Shown in pieces: positions 12,301 to 23,190 of a stretch of DNA of 64,000 nt (the first letter of the stretch is position 1; every line of letters begins with the position of its first letter). Source of the stretch: Pocillopora verrucosa (taxonomy: Eukaryota; Cnidaria; Anthozoa; Scleractinia; Pocilloporidae); assembly GCF_036669915.1 (NCBI RefSeq), contig NC_089314.1:1550970-1614969 (forward strand). The letters are read 5' to 3'. The notes beneath the pieces were generated by a model that saw nothing but the letters and a program-made list of their open reading frames with translations, had not been told where the DNA came from and ran no database searches. The position numbers and the translations under genes are program-made.

Positions 12301-15088
12301 ATAATGTTCTAATCACTAATGCTTACCTACATTGTGATGGAACTCAAGGTTTATTTCATCGCAAGGTTAATTATGGTCAATAGTTTTATTGCTGGTTGAT
12401 TGATAGTTCACTAACCAGCATTTGGAATGTGCACAGTGATGTCATAGAGTCAGACCTCTTTTCCCGGGACCTCATTGTTCCTTCCTATTTGAAGTACAAA
12501 ATATTGACTTAATTTCAGTAAAGGCCATTTTTGTTAGTGTTAGTTGTAATTTTTTTCTCCTAAAAAGGTGTTCATTTCTCTGTGTTACTGTACAGTTACA
12601 TACAGGCAATGCAGTGTGCAGAACTCTTTTCATCAGAAGGTTTTATGAAGAAACATGGTGCTTCATGTCAACCAAAGGGGACTAACCTAATAACACTTCT
12701 CAGTCTATATAACATGTACAAACAGAAGAGTGGTGATTCAGTTTTATGGTACCATAACCATTCTTTGCATAAATCATTTTCTTTTTCAGATCAACCAAAC
12801 TGGGACATTTGGCCGTGGAGGTCGCACAAACATAGCTGTTCCAGCTCAAGGCATTGTGGACATAAGAAATGCCCTTTCAGAGGTACTGGAGGAGTACGGC
12901 TCTGAAGAAGGTTTGTGAATTTGAAAAAGATGTTTAAGGCCAGATTAATGATTCCTCTAAAACAGTGCAAAAATCACATGCTGTGCAATTCTTGTTTGGG
13001 TTCCCATTTGCCTTCCCTCTCATAGATGCCTTCTGTTTTTCTTTTACCATAGTGTTTGTGTTGGAAGGGAAGGAGTCTTTGTAGGGTTGTACTGCTGAGG
13101 CTCTCCTACCCTGACCCCTTTTTAAGCCTGTCCCTCTCAAGATTAAAATATCCATTTTCATCAGTGTTTGCTAACATTTCTTTTAAACTTGGATCAAATA
13201 TTTGTGATCAAGAATGTCTCCTGGTTGATGTTTTATTACTTCTCCGTACCTTCTGGCTTGAAAAGACATTTTGGTATTGTTGTGAGAAATCCAGTTTTGG
13301 TCACTTTTGGGAGGGGAGGGTTATAAGATAATTCTGTTTTTCCTTTTCTCTCTTCCCCCCCCCCCGTTTAAGATTATCACCATTAAACAGATCATGTGAT
13401 TAGATCAACTTCTCAACTTAAGGTGCACCCTATGGAATTTCTCTGATGTTTTTCCCAAGGAAATGTCCCTAGCTTCAAGGGAGAATTGCCATATGTAAGC
13501 AGGTCATAAGAATTCCCACTTGTTGGCAAGGCCTGTTGATTTTTTCACTTTGCTTTTTCTTTCAGAGGAAGTATCCAGCGATCTACCTGCCTCTCGTGAG
13601 CAGCGTGTGGAGCAAAAACGCTTCTATTTTGATGTTGGTAGCAACCCAAGAGGAGTGTACTTGAGGATTTCTGAGGTGAGTTTTTCAAGCACAGATTTTC
13701 TGTTCAATAAGCAGGCATCTTACTTAATAAGAGTCACTTGCCCTCTGGTAAGTTCAACACACTTGCACTTGATAGGTCTGGGGTTGAGCACTGGTTGGTC
13801 TGTGTCTCTGGTGAGTGAGAAATTAGATGCTATTCACCCTCACAGGTTAAAGGGTTATGCTCATGAAACTGAGATAAGTTCTGGCTGTAATGAACCAGTA
13901 CCTTTTTTTTCTTTTACTGAGATGGAAAATTTTTATTCATCCCTATTTCTGTGGGTTGGTCTCTCTTTTCTTTTTGGACCTTGAAACATGTTTTCAAGCT
14001 TTGTTGCACATTCTGAATTGATCTTATTTTGGGGGATTTCTTTTCATTGTCAACTCAACACTTGAGAATTCAAAGGATGTCAAGAAGGCTAACCTCAGAA
14101 AGCAATGTTGGGAATTGTAAATTTATTCCACTTAAAAAAATGTACCGTTTGCATCATGTTCAGTGAAGTATTTTACCTCACCCTTGCATTTCACTTCACT
14201 ATTTCTCGTGATTGAGCCAGCCCAGCTGCATTTTCTTCAAAAGTTCTATTGGTATTCAGTTAAAGAAGGCCAAGGTTTACTATGCACTGCGAAGAGTGAA
14301 TTGACATTAAAACAAAAGAAAAGGAAACAAAGCTGAAAAAGTGACTTATCAATGTTTCATGGTGAGGAAACTATAAGTTTCTGAATGTTTTGTAGGTAAC
14401 AGCCAACTATCGGAACTCAATTACAATACCAAAGAGAGGATGGGCGAATGTAAGGGACATTATTGGTGAGTCACATCCTCTACTTTCACTTTCTTGGCTT
14501 GCTTTTGATCAGTTAGAGCTGGCTGTCAAAAGTGGTTCAGTCAAAAATACCCTTCATATTTAATAAGAAAGACGCATCTAGATCAGGCAAATTGAATGCT
14601 AAGAAAGTGAGAATTTCCAGATGAAATCACAGTAGCCATTGTGTTGTACCAAAACAGCGAAAGGGAAGCCATGTTGATATACCAACTATTCCTGTGGTAA
14701 ATGTTGTCTTTGTTCCGATTATTGTATATTTCAGTCCAAACCAAATTTGTAAACAAGGGCAAGTAAGAACAGAGGATCCACTAGGACCCAATCGAAATCA
14801 AAAGGAGAAACAATTAACTGCAAAGCGAGGTCGAAGTTGATTCCGGTTTCGTAATGGATTGGTTGAGAACCGTGGCGCAAGTTTTCTTGAGCAAAGAAGA
14901 GCCAAAACATCTAATGCAGATGGATCATTTTTGACCCGTGATTGAACATTGCTTTACGTTAGACCTTATCAGTTGTTATCTCTTTTTTATCAGATGATTT
15001 TGTGAAGAAAATGGATGACGATGAAGAAGATGAAGAAGAAGAAGAAGAGGAGGAGGAGGAGGAGGATGAAGAAGAAAGAGGGGACTAA
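5459..15088 (+). CDS. PURA: Purine-rich element binding protein (PUR-alpha/beta type), 277 aa, complete
   Basis: PUR proteins bind single-stranded purine-rich DNA and RNA and act in transcription and mRNA transport. Nine exons join in phase: 5459-5570, 5787-5887, 10580-10682, 10920-10965, 11896-11971, 12790-12910, 13566-13675, 14396-14465, 14994-15088. A Gly/Glu-rich N-terminus is followed by PUR repeat I ([20 protein letters not shown], then a beta-helix half), an acidic spacer, repeat II ([16 protein letters not shown], then [19 protein letters not shown]), and repeat III ([20 protein letters not shown], then [13 protein letters not shown]). These match the (F/Y)Y.D(V/L)K.N..G.F(L/I)KI pattern of the family. 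The protein ends in a run of Asp/Glu (residues about 252-275) where vertebrate PUR proteins have a Gln/Glu tail. Vertebrate PURA, PURB and PURG cannot be told apart here; the invertebrate gene is probably their common ortholog. Confidence 0.93.
5888..10579 (+). other. Large PUR intron 2
   Basis: This 4.7 kb intron contains an ATT microsatellite (9257-9300). Near 8430-8520 there are two imperfect adjacent copies of a segment carrying CCAATCAGAT and TGCATTAGG. No conserved exon of another gene was recognised on either strand. Confidence 0.5.
9257..9300. repeat. (ATT)n microsatellite
   Basis: About 14 near-perfect ATT units lie in PUR intron 2. They produce a spurious poly-Leu ORF. Confidence 0.9.
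15013..15080 (+). repeat. Coding GAA/GAG/GAT trinucleotide repeat
   Basis: This purine-only tract encodes the poly-Glu/Asp tail of the PUR protein. It is likely length-variable between alleles. Confidence 0.85.
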
Positions 15089-17425
15089 TCCGCAGATCTT
15101 CTCCCAAACCTCACTAACTTTCCCTTTCTTTCTTTCATTCTCTCTACCTACCTTCCTTTCTAATCTTTCCCTTTTCCTCAGCGCACAAAAGATTTATTAC
15201 TTTTAAACCTCAGTCCCTAAAATATTATACATAGTATTTCTTCCATTTCCCTTACCGAAAAGAAAATCAATCGTTTGATAATTATAACGGAAGCAAACTT
15301 TTACAGTACTGTTGTTGTAAACAGAATGCAAAATTATTCTTATTTCAGAGGGTGCAAAGAATTTTAACTCCGCAGATTACAGTTTTGGTTGTAATCGCTT
15401 CGGCTTTTGAATGCCCTGCACACCGGATACAAAGGACAAAAAAACGAAATTTAATACTAAATTTCTCATGCTTGTACAAAAAAATTAAGCCTTCAAAAAG
15501 CGGTCATTGTGATAAGTGATATTTTAAGGTGAAACTGTTAGCCGGCCTACAGTAGCTGGCTGGTGTTCAGTCATCTGATGTGAGTCTGCCTAGCAAATAA
15601 AATTTGGACAAGAGTCCTTAAAATGGTCGTAGCCGTGCAGTGATATTTTTTCCTTTGGTGTGACCTGCGAATTCTCAAGGAGGGGGTGAGAGGGCTCTAG
15701 AGGGTAGCCCTCTTGTCCAGGAGTGAAAGCCTACATCACTTGAGTAAAAATATAGCGCATTCTTCTTTTATCTTTCACTCCAATAAAGCGGAAGGAAGAG
15801 CAAGGGAAGCGCTAAGCGCGCTTTATTGCAAAACGCAAAGGAAACGATACCCACCTCCTGCGGGAAGGATCAATGTGACGCCTTCAAGTTGGTTTTGAAC
15901 TTCAGTGCAAAATTTTTTTGCACTCGGAAAAGAGAACAGGAAGCGCGATTCTATCTCGATAATGATCGCATACTTTTATTTATACTGGCCTGGTCTGAAA
16001 GAGGTCTGGCACTGATAAGGGAAAACCGGAACGAGGAAATTGAATAAACGAGACTCTGACTAAAAATTTTGTTTCCATGCTCTTACAACAGCATACCTCC
16101 ACGCTTAGTGTGACTCATATCAGTAACAGTCTGCGGACAGGCGTGATTTGTTTTCTTTTCTCCTTTTCAGTAGTGCAGACGTAATTGTAAAGTGAGCGCG
16201 GGGAAAACGCGGGGGCGCAGGAAACAGGTGATTGCCCGGCAGTTAAATGACATTAAAACTCTTAGAACTTTCGCGCTCCTTCAATATTCCCTCGCGTGTC
16301 TCACGCGTGACCACTTCCACTAACTTACGAAAAAACCGTAGCTTGTCCTGCATCTCATTCACTGACTTGGAAATTCCGAGCTCAACCCTTTCACTCCGAA
16401 GATCTCATTAGTAATTCTCCATACTGTCTACCACACAATTCTTACGAAGTTATTTGAGAGAACTTGGTATTGGATCAACTAATATTCCCTTGATTGATAT
16501 TTCTCCTTATTCTCATCACCTGTTTGCTTGATATTGTATTGATATTGTAAGGAGAAATTCTGTATTGGTCAGATCACTTTCAGGAGCTAAAGGGTAAAGA
16601 AAAGTGAGATGTGTGTAGATATGTCGAGAGGATGCGGGTAAAAAATCATCAACAACTCTTGTGCAAATATAAAATACTTCTCGGTCTTATTTCGGCCTAT
16701 GGAAGATTGCGTGGAAAAACCAACTCGGCGTAATTTGGTAGCAATTATAAATTCATTGTAGTAAACTACAGCAAAAGTGAACTACAACGAAAGAAAAAGT
16801 AATGACAACCAAATTACGCCACGCTAGTTTTGCTAAGAAATCTGCTTTAACTTAAATCGAGTGGGATCAACAAAACTGACTCCGCTGAAGGGCTTCAGTT
16901 TAGTTTAAAAAGCTATTTTTCTTTCCCTGTCTTTTTTTTTTTACGTATCCAGAAGGCACACAAAGAGAAGATGGTAATTGTTACTCGAAATTGACCGTGT
17001 AAAGACGAAGCCTGATTATTTAAAAAACTCTGAAGCGAACAGTTTCTTTTTGTCACTGTCGAGTAGATGAAATTAATGATATACAGGTACGGGAGTTCGG
17101 ATTACAGGAGGCTCGACTTTTAATGCTGGAAAGTCGATCTCTCAAAATTGTTTAAAGATTTCAACATTAAAAAGCAATCAGGGTGTAAAAGCAATTTTTA
17201 ATCTATGACTTTGTTGAAAAAGCACTTTTTAATGAGTTTTTGACACTTCATTAGCATAACAGCCCAAAATGTGCTTTAAAACAGTTTTCACTCTGAGTCG
17301 ACATTTGCCACGAGAGAGTTATTTGTTAGATCAACTTCGAGTCCATGCAAATCAAGCAAACTTGTATTAAATAACCACTTTTTTTAACATTTACAATAAA
17401 AATCATGCAAGGATTTACATGACAA
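15089..17425. other. Intergenic spacer
   Basis: About 2.3 kb between convergent genes. It contains TIR element copy B. Apart from that and the PUR 3' UTR nothing could be assigned. ORFs at 15713-16047 look like chance frames. Confidence 0.5.
16384..16596. mobile_element. Short TIR (MITE-like) element, copy B
   Basis: It starts AACCCTTTCACTCCG and ends AGGAGCTAAAGGGTA. The interior is collinear with the copy at 253-462 (ATCTCATTAGTAATTCTCC and TTGATATTGTATTGATATTG). Confidence 0.75.
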
Positions 17426-18514
17426 CTAACTCCAAAGCTGAGGGTTGTTTTTGTTTACCTCTCCAAGCCACGATAGTAGGTTTCCTCTTGCACTGTACAT
17501 ACTCGATGGATAATTATGCGTCACTGCCTTTTGTTGCATTTCAAAACTGTAGCTCTGCAGAGAGTCTTCCTCGTTAAGTTTAAAACCGATATCCTCATCG
17601 CTGCCGTCTGAATATGAACCAGTTATTGTTCGTCTCTGATTTATAGAAATATGATTTCCATTAATATCAGTAGTTCTCTGAGGGTTTGAACAAGTTTTAA
17701 TTTCTTTTCTCAACTGGTCATCTGTTCGTTTCTCATTGTATTTATTTGCTCCGCGAATTGTCTCGACGTGCAAAATTGATTTTCCCCTAGTAACTCTTCG
17801 TGGATTGATAATATGCGTTGTCTGTTGTAACGACACATTCCCTAATTCCAATTTAGTGTTCGATTTAAACATGGCCTCTTCGCTGGGGTTGTCTCTCTCT
17901 GATGCTCGAACTTCTCTCTTACCTGTTTGTTGTGTATTTGTTGTCGTGCAATTTTCAGAGAAACTGTACTTTCGAAGCCGTGTGTTATTATTGCGAATTA
18001 GCACTGGGATGTAAGACGGTCTTTCAGAAGACAAGGAGAGTAGAGAATTTCTTCGTGTAATACTGTGCAGACCGGCTTTACCGGTTACTTGTTCATCTAA
18101 TTTCCCCACCTTTAGAGGGCTTGAAAAACTTCTGATCCCATTTCCAAGCCTGTATGAGTTTTTTGTGGGTTCATTCATTTCATAACTATCACGTTCTGTT
18201 AAGTCTTGAGATGGCATAGTCGCCGGAGCCTTGTCTTTCTTTTTCAAGCGCTCTTTGTCTCTACCGGTTTCCATCTTATTGCTTCTCAATCCCAAAATTT
18301 TCCCGTCGCTGTTCGGCCTGATTGTAACCTGCATAGATTCAAATCTTACTTCTTTTGTCCGTGTAGCCTTTTTCATTTTCTCTATGCGTTTCCGTGGTTC
18401 TTTACCTCTCGTTTCTTCGTCCTTGTTCGCCGATCGCTGATTTTGAAAACCATTTTTTTGAAGCCAAAATGACACTTGGGGGTCTCTGCTGCGAAATACT
18501 TCATATCGTTTCAT
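17426..18514 (-). CDS. Unrecognised single-exon protein, 362 aa
   Basis: An uninterrupted ATG-to-TAG frame of 362 codons is far longer than chance ORFs nearby. The product is polar and basic at its N-terminal third (a Lys/Arg/Glu-rich stretch at residues about 25-60), and rich in Ser, Asn, Thr and Arg. It carries basophilic-kinase or 14-3-3-like sites such as RRNSLLS and LRKYSFSE, and an acidic patch GSDEDIGF near residue 303. No signal peptide, membrane helix or known domain is visible; most of it looks disordered. It could be a lineage-restricted gene, or the main exon of a gene whose other exons I did not find. It is convergent with the PUR gene. A real protein is likely; its function is unknown. 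Confidence 0.5.
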   Translation of the reverse strand: MKRYEVFRSRDPQVSFWLQKNGFQNQRSANKDEETRGKEPRKRIEKMKKATRTKEVRFESMQVTIRPNSDGKILGLRSNKMETGRDKERLKKKDKAPATMPSQDLTERDSYEMNEPTKNSYRLGNGIRSFSSPLKVGKLDEQVTGKAGLHSITRRNSLLSLSSERPSYIPVLIRNNNTRLRKYSFSENCTTTNTQQTGKREVRASERDNPSEEAMFKSNTKLELGNVSLQQTTHIINPRRVTRGKSILHVETIRGANKYNEKRTDDQLRKEIKTCSNPQRTTDINGNHISINQRRTITGSYSDGSDEDIGFKLNEEDSLQSYSFEMQQKAVTHNYPSSMYSARGNLLSWLGEVNKNNPQLWS

Positions 18515-21500
18515 GCTTTAAAACAGTTTAGCAGTCTATGTTGCCTTTCCGTAAAGGCTTACAGTTGCAGTGAAACGCACTAATATTTCACTGCGTTCTT
18601 TCACCACTTTGGGCTATAATTAGTGGCAAAGGTCTACATACGGAGGTGAAATATGTCATGAGGACCTTGGTATCCAACTGGCATACGTAAACTCAACATG
18701 GCATGAACAACGATGCTGATTTGGCTTCGTTCCGCGATTGGATGAGACATAAGGCAGCACAGTATATAAAACTTAAAACCATTTTCAACGTAATCACAAG
18801 AATGTACATGAATTTGTACACTGTTTTCTGCTCTCGTAAAGCCGGTTTACAGGTACCATATTTGCATACGTTCTATAGAGTCAATAAGCGAATTGAAAAC
18901 CTAATCTTCAGTCTTTTCTTGTTTGGTTGCAGTCCATTAGGTTAAGCACCTCCAAATAAAGAAACTTAGCATAAATATGCTGTGGGTGGACCTTCAAGAA
19001 AAAGATTTCATTTGTGGTACGTAAACACCGTTCAAAAAAGGATAAAAGAATAAAGGAACTGGTTAGAAAGACCGACATCCACAGGGGGCGTGTCGGAAAA
19101 CAAAGGCCTGACGAACCTTTTGTTTTTATTGTACTTGAACCGCTTTTAAATTCTCGATTCTCTTTGTCAAATTAAATGATATTTAAACGTAGAAATGACA
19201 ACATTACAGGAAAGCGATCGATCGATCGATCCTTGTATTAAAATTGCCTCACAACTATGAATACTTCTCTGGTTGCAAATCGAAAGTAATTATTTCGTTA
19301 GAATTGAACTTAAAATACTTTGTCAGTCCTAATCACTTTCAAGTTGGTACCTTATTGTTTTCCTAATAAGCGACTTCCGCATTTAATTATTTTCGTGTCA
19401 TGAAGAAATTCAGAGATCTTTTGAAAGGCTTTTTTTGTCACTCATCTCTCGCTGACACGTTCATTATTCCATAAACGTGAGTTCAAGTCTAACTGCCTGA
19501 TCGACTCGAGTTTGAATTTGTTTGCTAAAAAAATTCCGGCGACAAACAAAGGAGTAATTCAGAAAAGAAAGAAAAATGTTTGCCTCGCCTTAGGGAGCAC
19601 TACTAGAAGTTTCGGCAGGAAATGCAAGGTCACCATTAAAATTACATTTCAGGTTTACGCATTTTTTCGTTCTCTGGCTCTTTTCCGAGAATGTTACCAA
19701 AGAAACCCCGAATTTTCCTGATTTGAAAGAGTTGAAGGTTTGAAGGAGGTTCGATTTTAAACTGATAAAACCTCATTGTGCAGCAATTTGTTTTGAATCT
19801 TTTTAGTTGACTTAGCAACCTTGTCACTGTCATGGATGGATATAATTGTTTAGCCAACCTAGACCTATCTACTGCAAGGTAGAGTTATTGTTTTTCCCAA
19901 CCAGCGAAACTAGCGGCTTTGTGCTCGCTTTGAAGCGTTATGCAGCGTATCCCTTAAAACGAGCGGCGAAGTGCGCTACATGGGGTTTGGGACTGAAATA
20001 GTTTATAATAAACTTTTGTGCTGCGTCGGCGGACCAGTAAAACGCTAAGTTGCATATAAATTATCTCGACATAGAGGTTGATAAATACCTCTGACTGATC
20101 GAGTAAGAGGTCCGAGAATACGAGGTAAATAAGATATCTATTAAATCGATCTCTGGGTTCAAATCTGGGGGAAATATTTAAATTCAAACAAATTTTTGAA
20201 TGCAGCCGGCCGTACAGAGAAATACAGCCCGCTAAATTGACCAGTCATAGCACAGGCAATGACTGAGAGATATAACAGTGTTAAATAAACCACGCAAGTA
20301 AATTGAATAAAGCTGACATTTCACGCATTAGACCTTCCTCGAACAAATGCAACAAGACAAGTTTAGAATCATAGAAGAAAAAAGTCAATTGTGACTTGTC
20401 TAATCAGGGTCTAAATTATAGGGGGTAATTTGCCGAGACATGATTCCATTAATGAATCCTGACCGTCGAGAATCACAAGGAGGAGAGAGAGCAGTGTATG
20501 GCGCATAAAATGTTCTGTGCAATTGCAAGACAAGAGGCATGTGCGGTGTATCCAATCAAAATCTTAAAACAATTTTGGAGTTCGCACTATTGTTAAGTTT
20601 TACGGATGATTTCTGTCACAATTCATATTTTACGAAATTTTGGCCCAAAGCCGATCTCACGCAATGCTCTTAAAATAACAGTACCGTAGTCCACGCATCG
20701 ACTGGCAAAGAGCTCACAGAAGGAAAAGAAGAGATTAGAAGCTAAAACAGATGAGTCAGATGTTGGAAGCACCGTAATTACATTGGAATGAGACTGTGAA
20801 AGGGGACGTGTGAAAGAGAGCAGTGAGCTGAAAGGTACTTTGGTGCAAGAGTAGTGTAAGAGCAAGCGTCTGGCAGAGGGCCCAGAAGTAAGACGTTTTG
20901 TAGCAGGTGACGTCGCCCCTTTGTGCGGTCGCCCTAAGTCCGTTTCATCCCAAGTGAAGTTCTATAGCTCTGAAGTATGGTTGCCTCGCCCTCAACTTTT
21001 GATCTAAGTTCAACACTGTTTTTAGATTCACTTGGGGGCAACTGGAACTCGGGGCAAATATGCAAGGGGTAACGTTATCTACATCCAACGTTTCGTATAT
21101 GTTGTGTCGATTTTTAGTAAGTCACAGCCATCAACCTGGATACCAAGACCCTCATACCTTTAATTCATCTCTGAGGGTAGACTTTTACCAGTGAGTGTAA
21201 ACTGTGGAGGAGAAAGGAAGAGAACACTGAAATGTTTTGTGAGTTTAACAACAATTGTAAGGAAAAAGGCATTTCAACTTTACCTGCCAAACTGCATTTG
21301 AGTATTTGACAAATCATAAAAACACAGGAAGAGGTAGAATAGGGTGCAAAGACAGGTGGGTGTTGGGTCGTGTAGATAAATAATGGACTTCATGAGGTTT
21401 CACCAGTGACATCAGTGGTATTTAGTAATAATCTAATGTACTGAAGTCAGAAACTGCATATGAAAGTTTACAGACATTTTAGAGATTGGTGAGTCGAGTG

Positions 21501-22974
21501 TAGCACGTGCTAAGTGGACCCTAGATTTTCTGGAAGATGATGAAGACCAGGATAGGGAGGGTCAACCTTAGCCTGAAATGAATGTTAAACATAACCAAAT
21601 AAAATACATGTGGGCTCAAAAATGGTTTCTCATTATTAACACTGGCCTGCTTCAACAATCATAAAATTGGTTGATCTTATGGGATAAAACACTTTTGCTA
21701 GATGTCCAAACCTGTCAGAGAATGAAAGCTAAAAAATAAAGCATGATTGGATTTCTGAAACAAGAGTAGAATCCCGCTAACTCAAACACAGTTAACTCTG
21801 CCTACACCCCCATGACTCAAACAAGAACTGATTCCCCTTATCCTATTTTTTAAATCATTTACTATCAACTAACATGAAACCCTGTTAACTAGAATCATTT
21901 TTTGCTTTTTTTTTCTCCATAAGTTTCATTTAGCCAAGTTCTACTGAGTTAATGAGTGTTGAGACTAGCCTTAACTGATGTGAGTCTTCTACGACTTCTT
22001 GCTGGCAGATCCTAAAAGAACAGGATGACATGTTCAATCACCCTTCTTCATCCTTTGTTAGGGAAGCAAGCAAGGAGCTTTCAAAATTCTCTCTGGGGAA
22101 ACTTCCTTCACCACCAATTATTATTATTATCATTATTAGTTTATCACTGTACTTATCATTATCATCAGTTTCCTTCCATAAAATGGGCCAATTTCTTATT
22201 TTCCAGGCCCATCACCAAGTACAGACTCTTATTTTGGGTACATCCCATGTTCTGGATCTCCATTAAAACCAAGCATGACAATTTTGCATAACTGGAAGAT
22301 AATTATCCAGAGATTAAAAGTCAGAGTACTTAGAAAATTTGGAAAAGACTCAAGTTATCTAATTCCCATACCCATACGAAGTAGATAGTGGCCATTTGTA
22401 CCATCTAGGATGCCAAACGTTCCATTCAGGTAGCACAGTGGTCATATGCAAATAACACAGTAGTCAATTTTTTTGGATCGGACGGACACCTCAGGCAAAC
22501 AGGTTTTATATTTCAGAGGCTTCAAAAGGTCACAACCCTGACTTGTGATCTGTGATTGCCATCTATTTTGTTCGCTTTTCCTTTGTCTGCGACATCAGTT
22601 CTTTGGGTGACATCAAAAGATTGGCGAGTTACCACTGACAACAACTTTATAATAAAAACAATGGCTTTCCACCTGGTATGATAATTTAACTTATCTCATA
22701 TCACCACAGTTCACTCTTGATGATGTAGCTACATGGAAAAATCAATTCTTGTTATACAGTTTCTGTTTCACTCAATATAAATGACCATTTCGTCTTAAAA
22801 CCGATCTATCAGCAAGTTCACAGTTTCCTACACAGTTTCTTAATATATGCGCCGTTGTCAAGTCTTACAAAAACGGCATACAATACCCGAAAACAAAATT
22901 GACTCGTAAAGGATGCAAGTCTGGATGGTTGACTGTGTAACGTGGCATTTCGTATTGGGCTGGCCGTTAAGCTT
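18515..22974. other. Long region without a supported gene
   Basis: About 4.5 kb. It has a short GATC repeat near 19212-19231 and weak exon-like segments at 18801-18851 and 18947-19017 (see findings). ORFs at 19512-19857, 19954-20187, 20623-20865 and 22025-22291 show no domain, motif or splice support. Confidence 0.45.
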
Positions 22975-23190
22975 TCATACTCTTTTTGTCTGAATATCCT
23001 CGTCGGCAATAAGCTTAACATTTCGGCTCCGTTTCGAATGAGCCCAAATTGCGTGCAGTCCGAGAAATCCCAATGCATAACATAGGATCACCACATTTCT
23101 TTTTCCTTTGGGTGTTGCAGGATTCAAATACTGAGATAATCTACCGAACAGAGATTGTTCAATGATTTTCTTTTCGCCTTTGTCCGCCAT
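22975..23190 (-). CDS. Small one-helix membrane protein, 71 aa, DAPIT / ATP synthase subunit k-like
   Basis: The frame MADKGEKKIIEQSLFGRL to QTKRV is complete in one exon. Residues about 21-62 align without gaps to the DAPIT (USMG5/ATP5MK) family: an F at the start, then Y(L/F)N, T, G..(R/M)N.V and Y, a single hydrophobic helix (residues about 33-48), then a basic SKR-type end. In other animals this subunit sits in the inner membrane part of mitochondrial ATP synthase and helps dimer stability. The match is short and rests on about a quarter of the positions, so the family call is tentative. That it is a real small membrane protein is more secure. It is divergent from the large gene starting near 23.5 kb. 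Confidence 0.5.
   Translation of the reverse strand: MADKGEKKIIEQSLFGRLSQYLNPATPKGKRNVVILCYALGFLGLHAIWAHSKRSRNVKLIADEDIQTKRV

Noticed and set aside
15713..16047. Overlapping plus-strand ORFs in the PUR downstream region
   Set aside because: No splice sites or motifs; the two frames overlap and neither shows protein-like composition.
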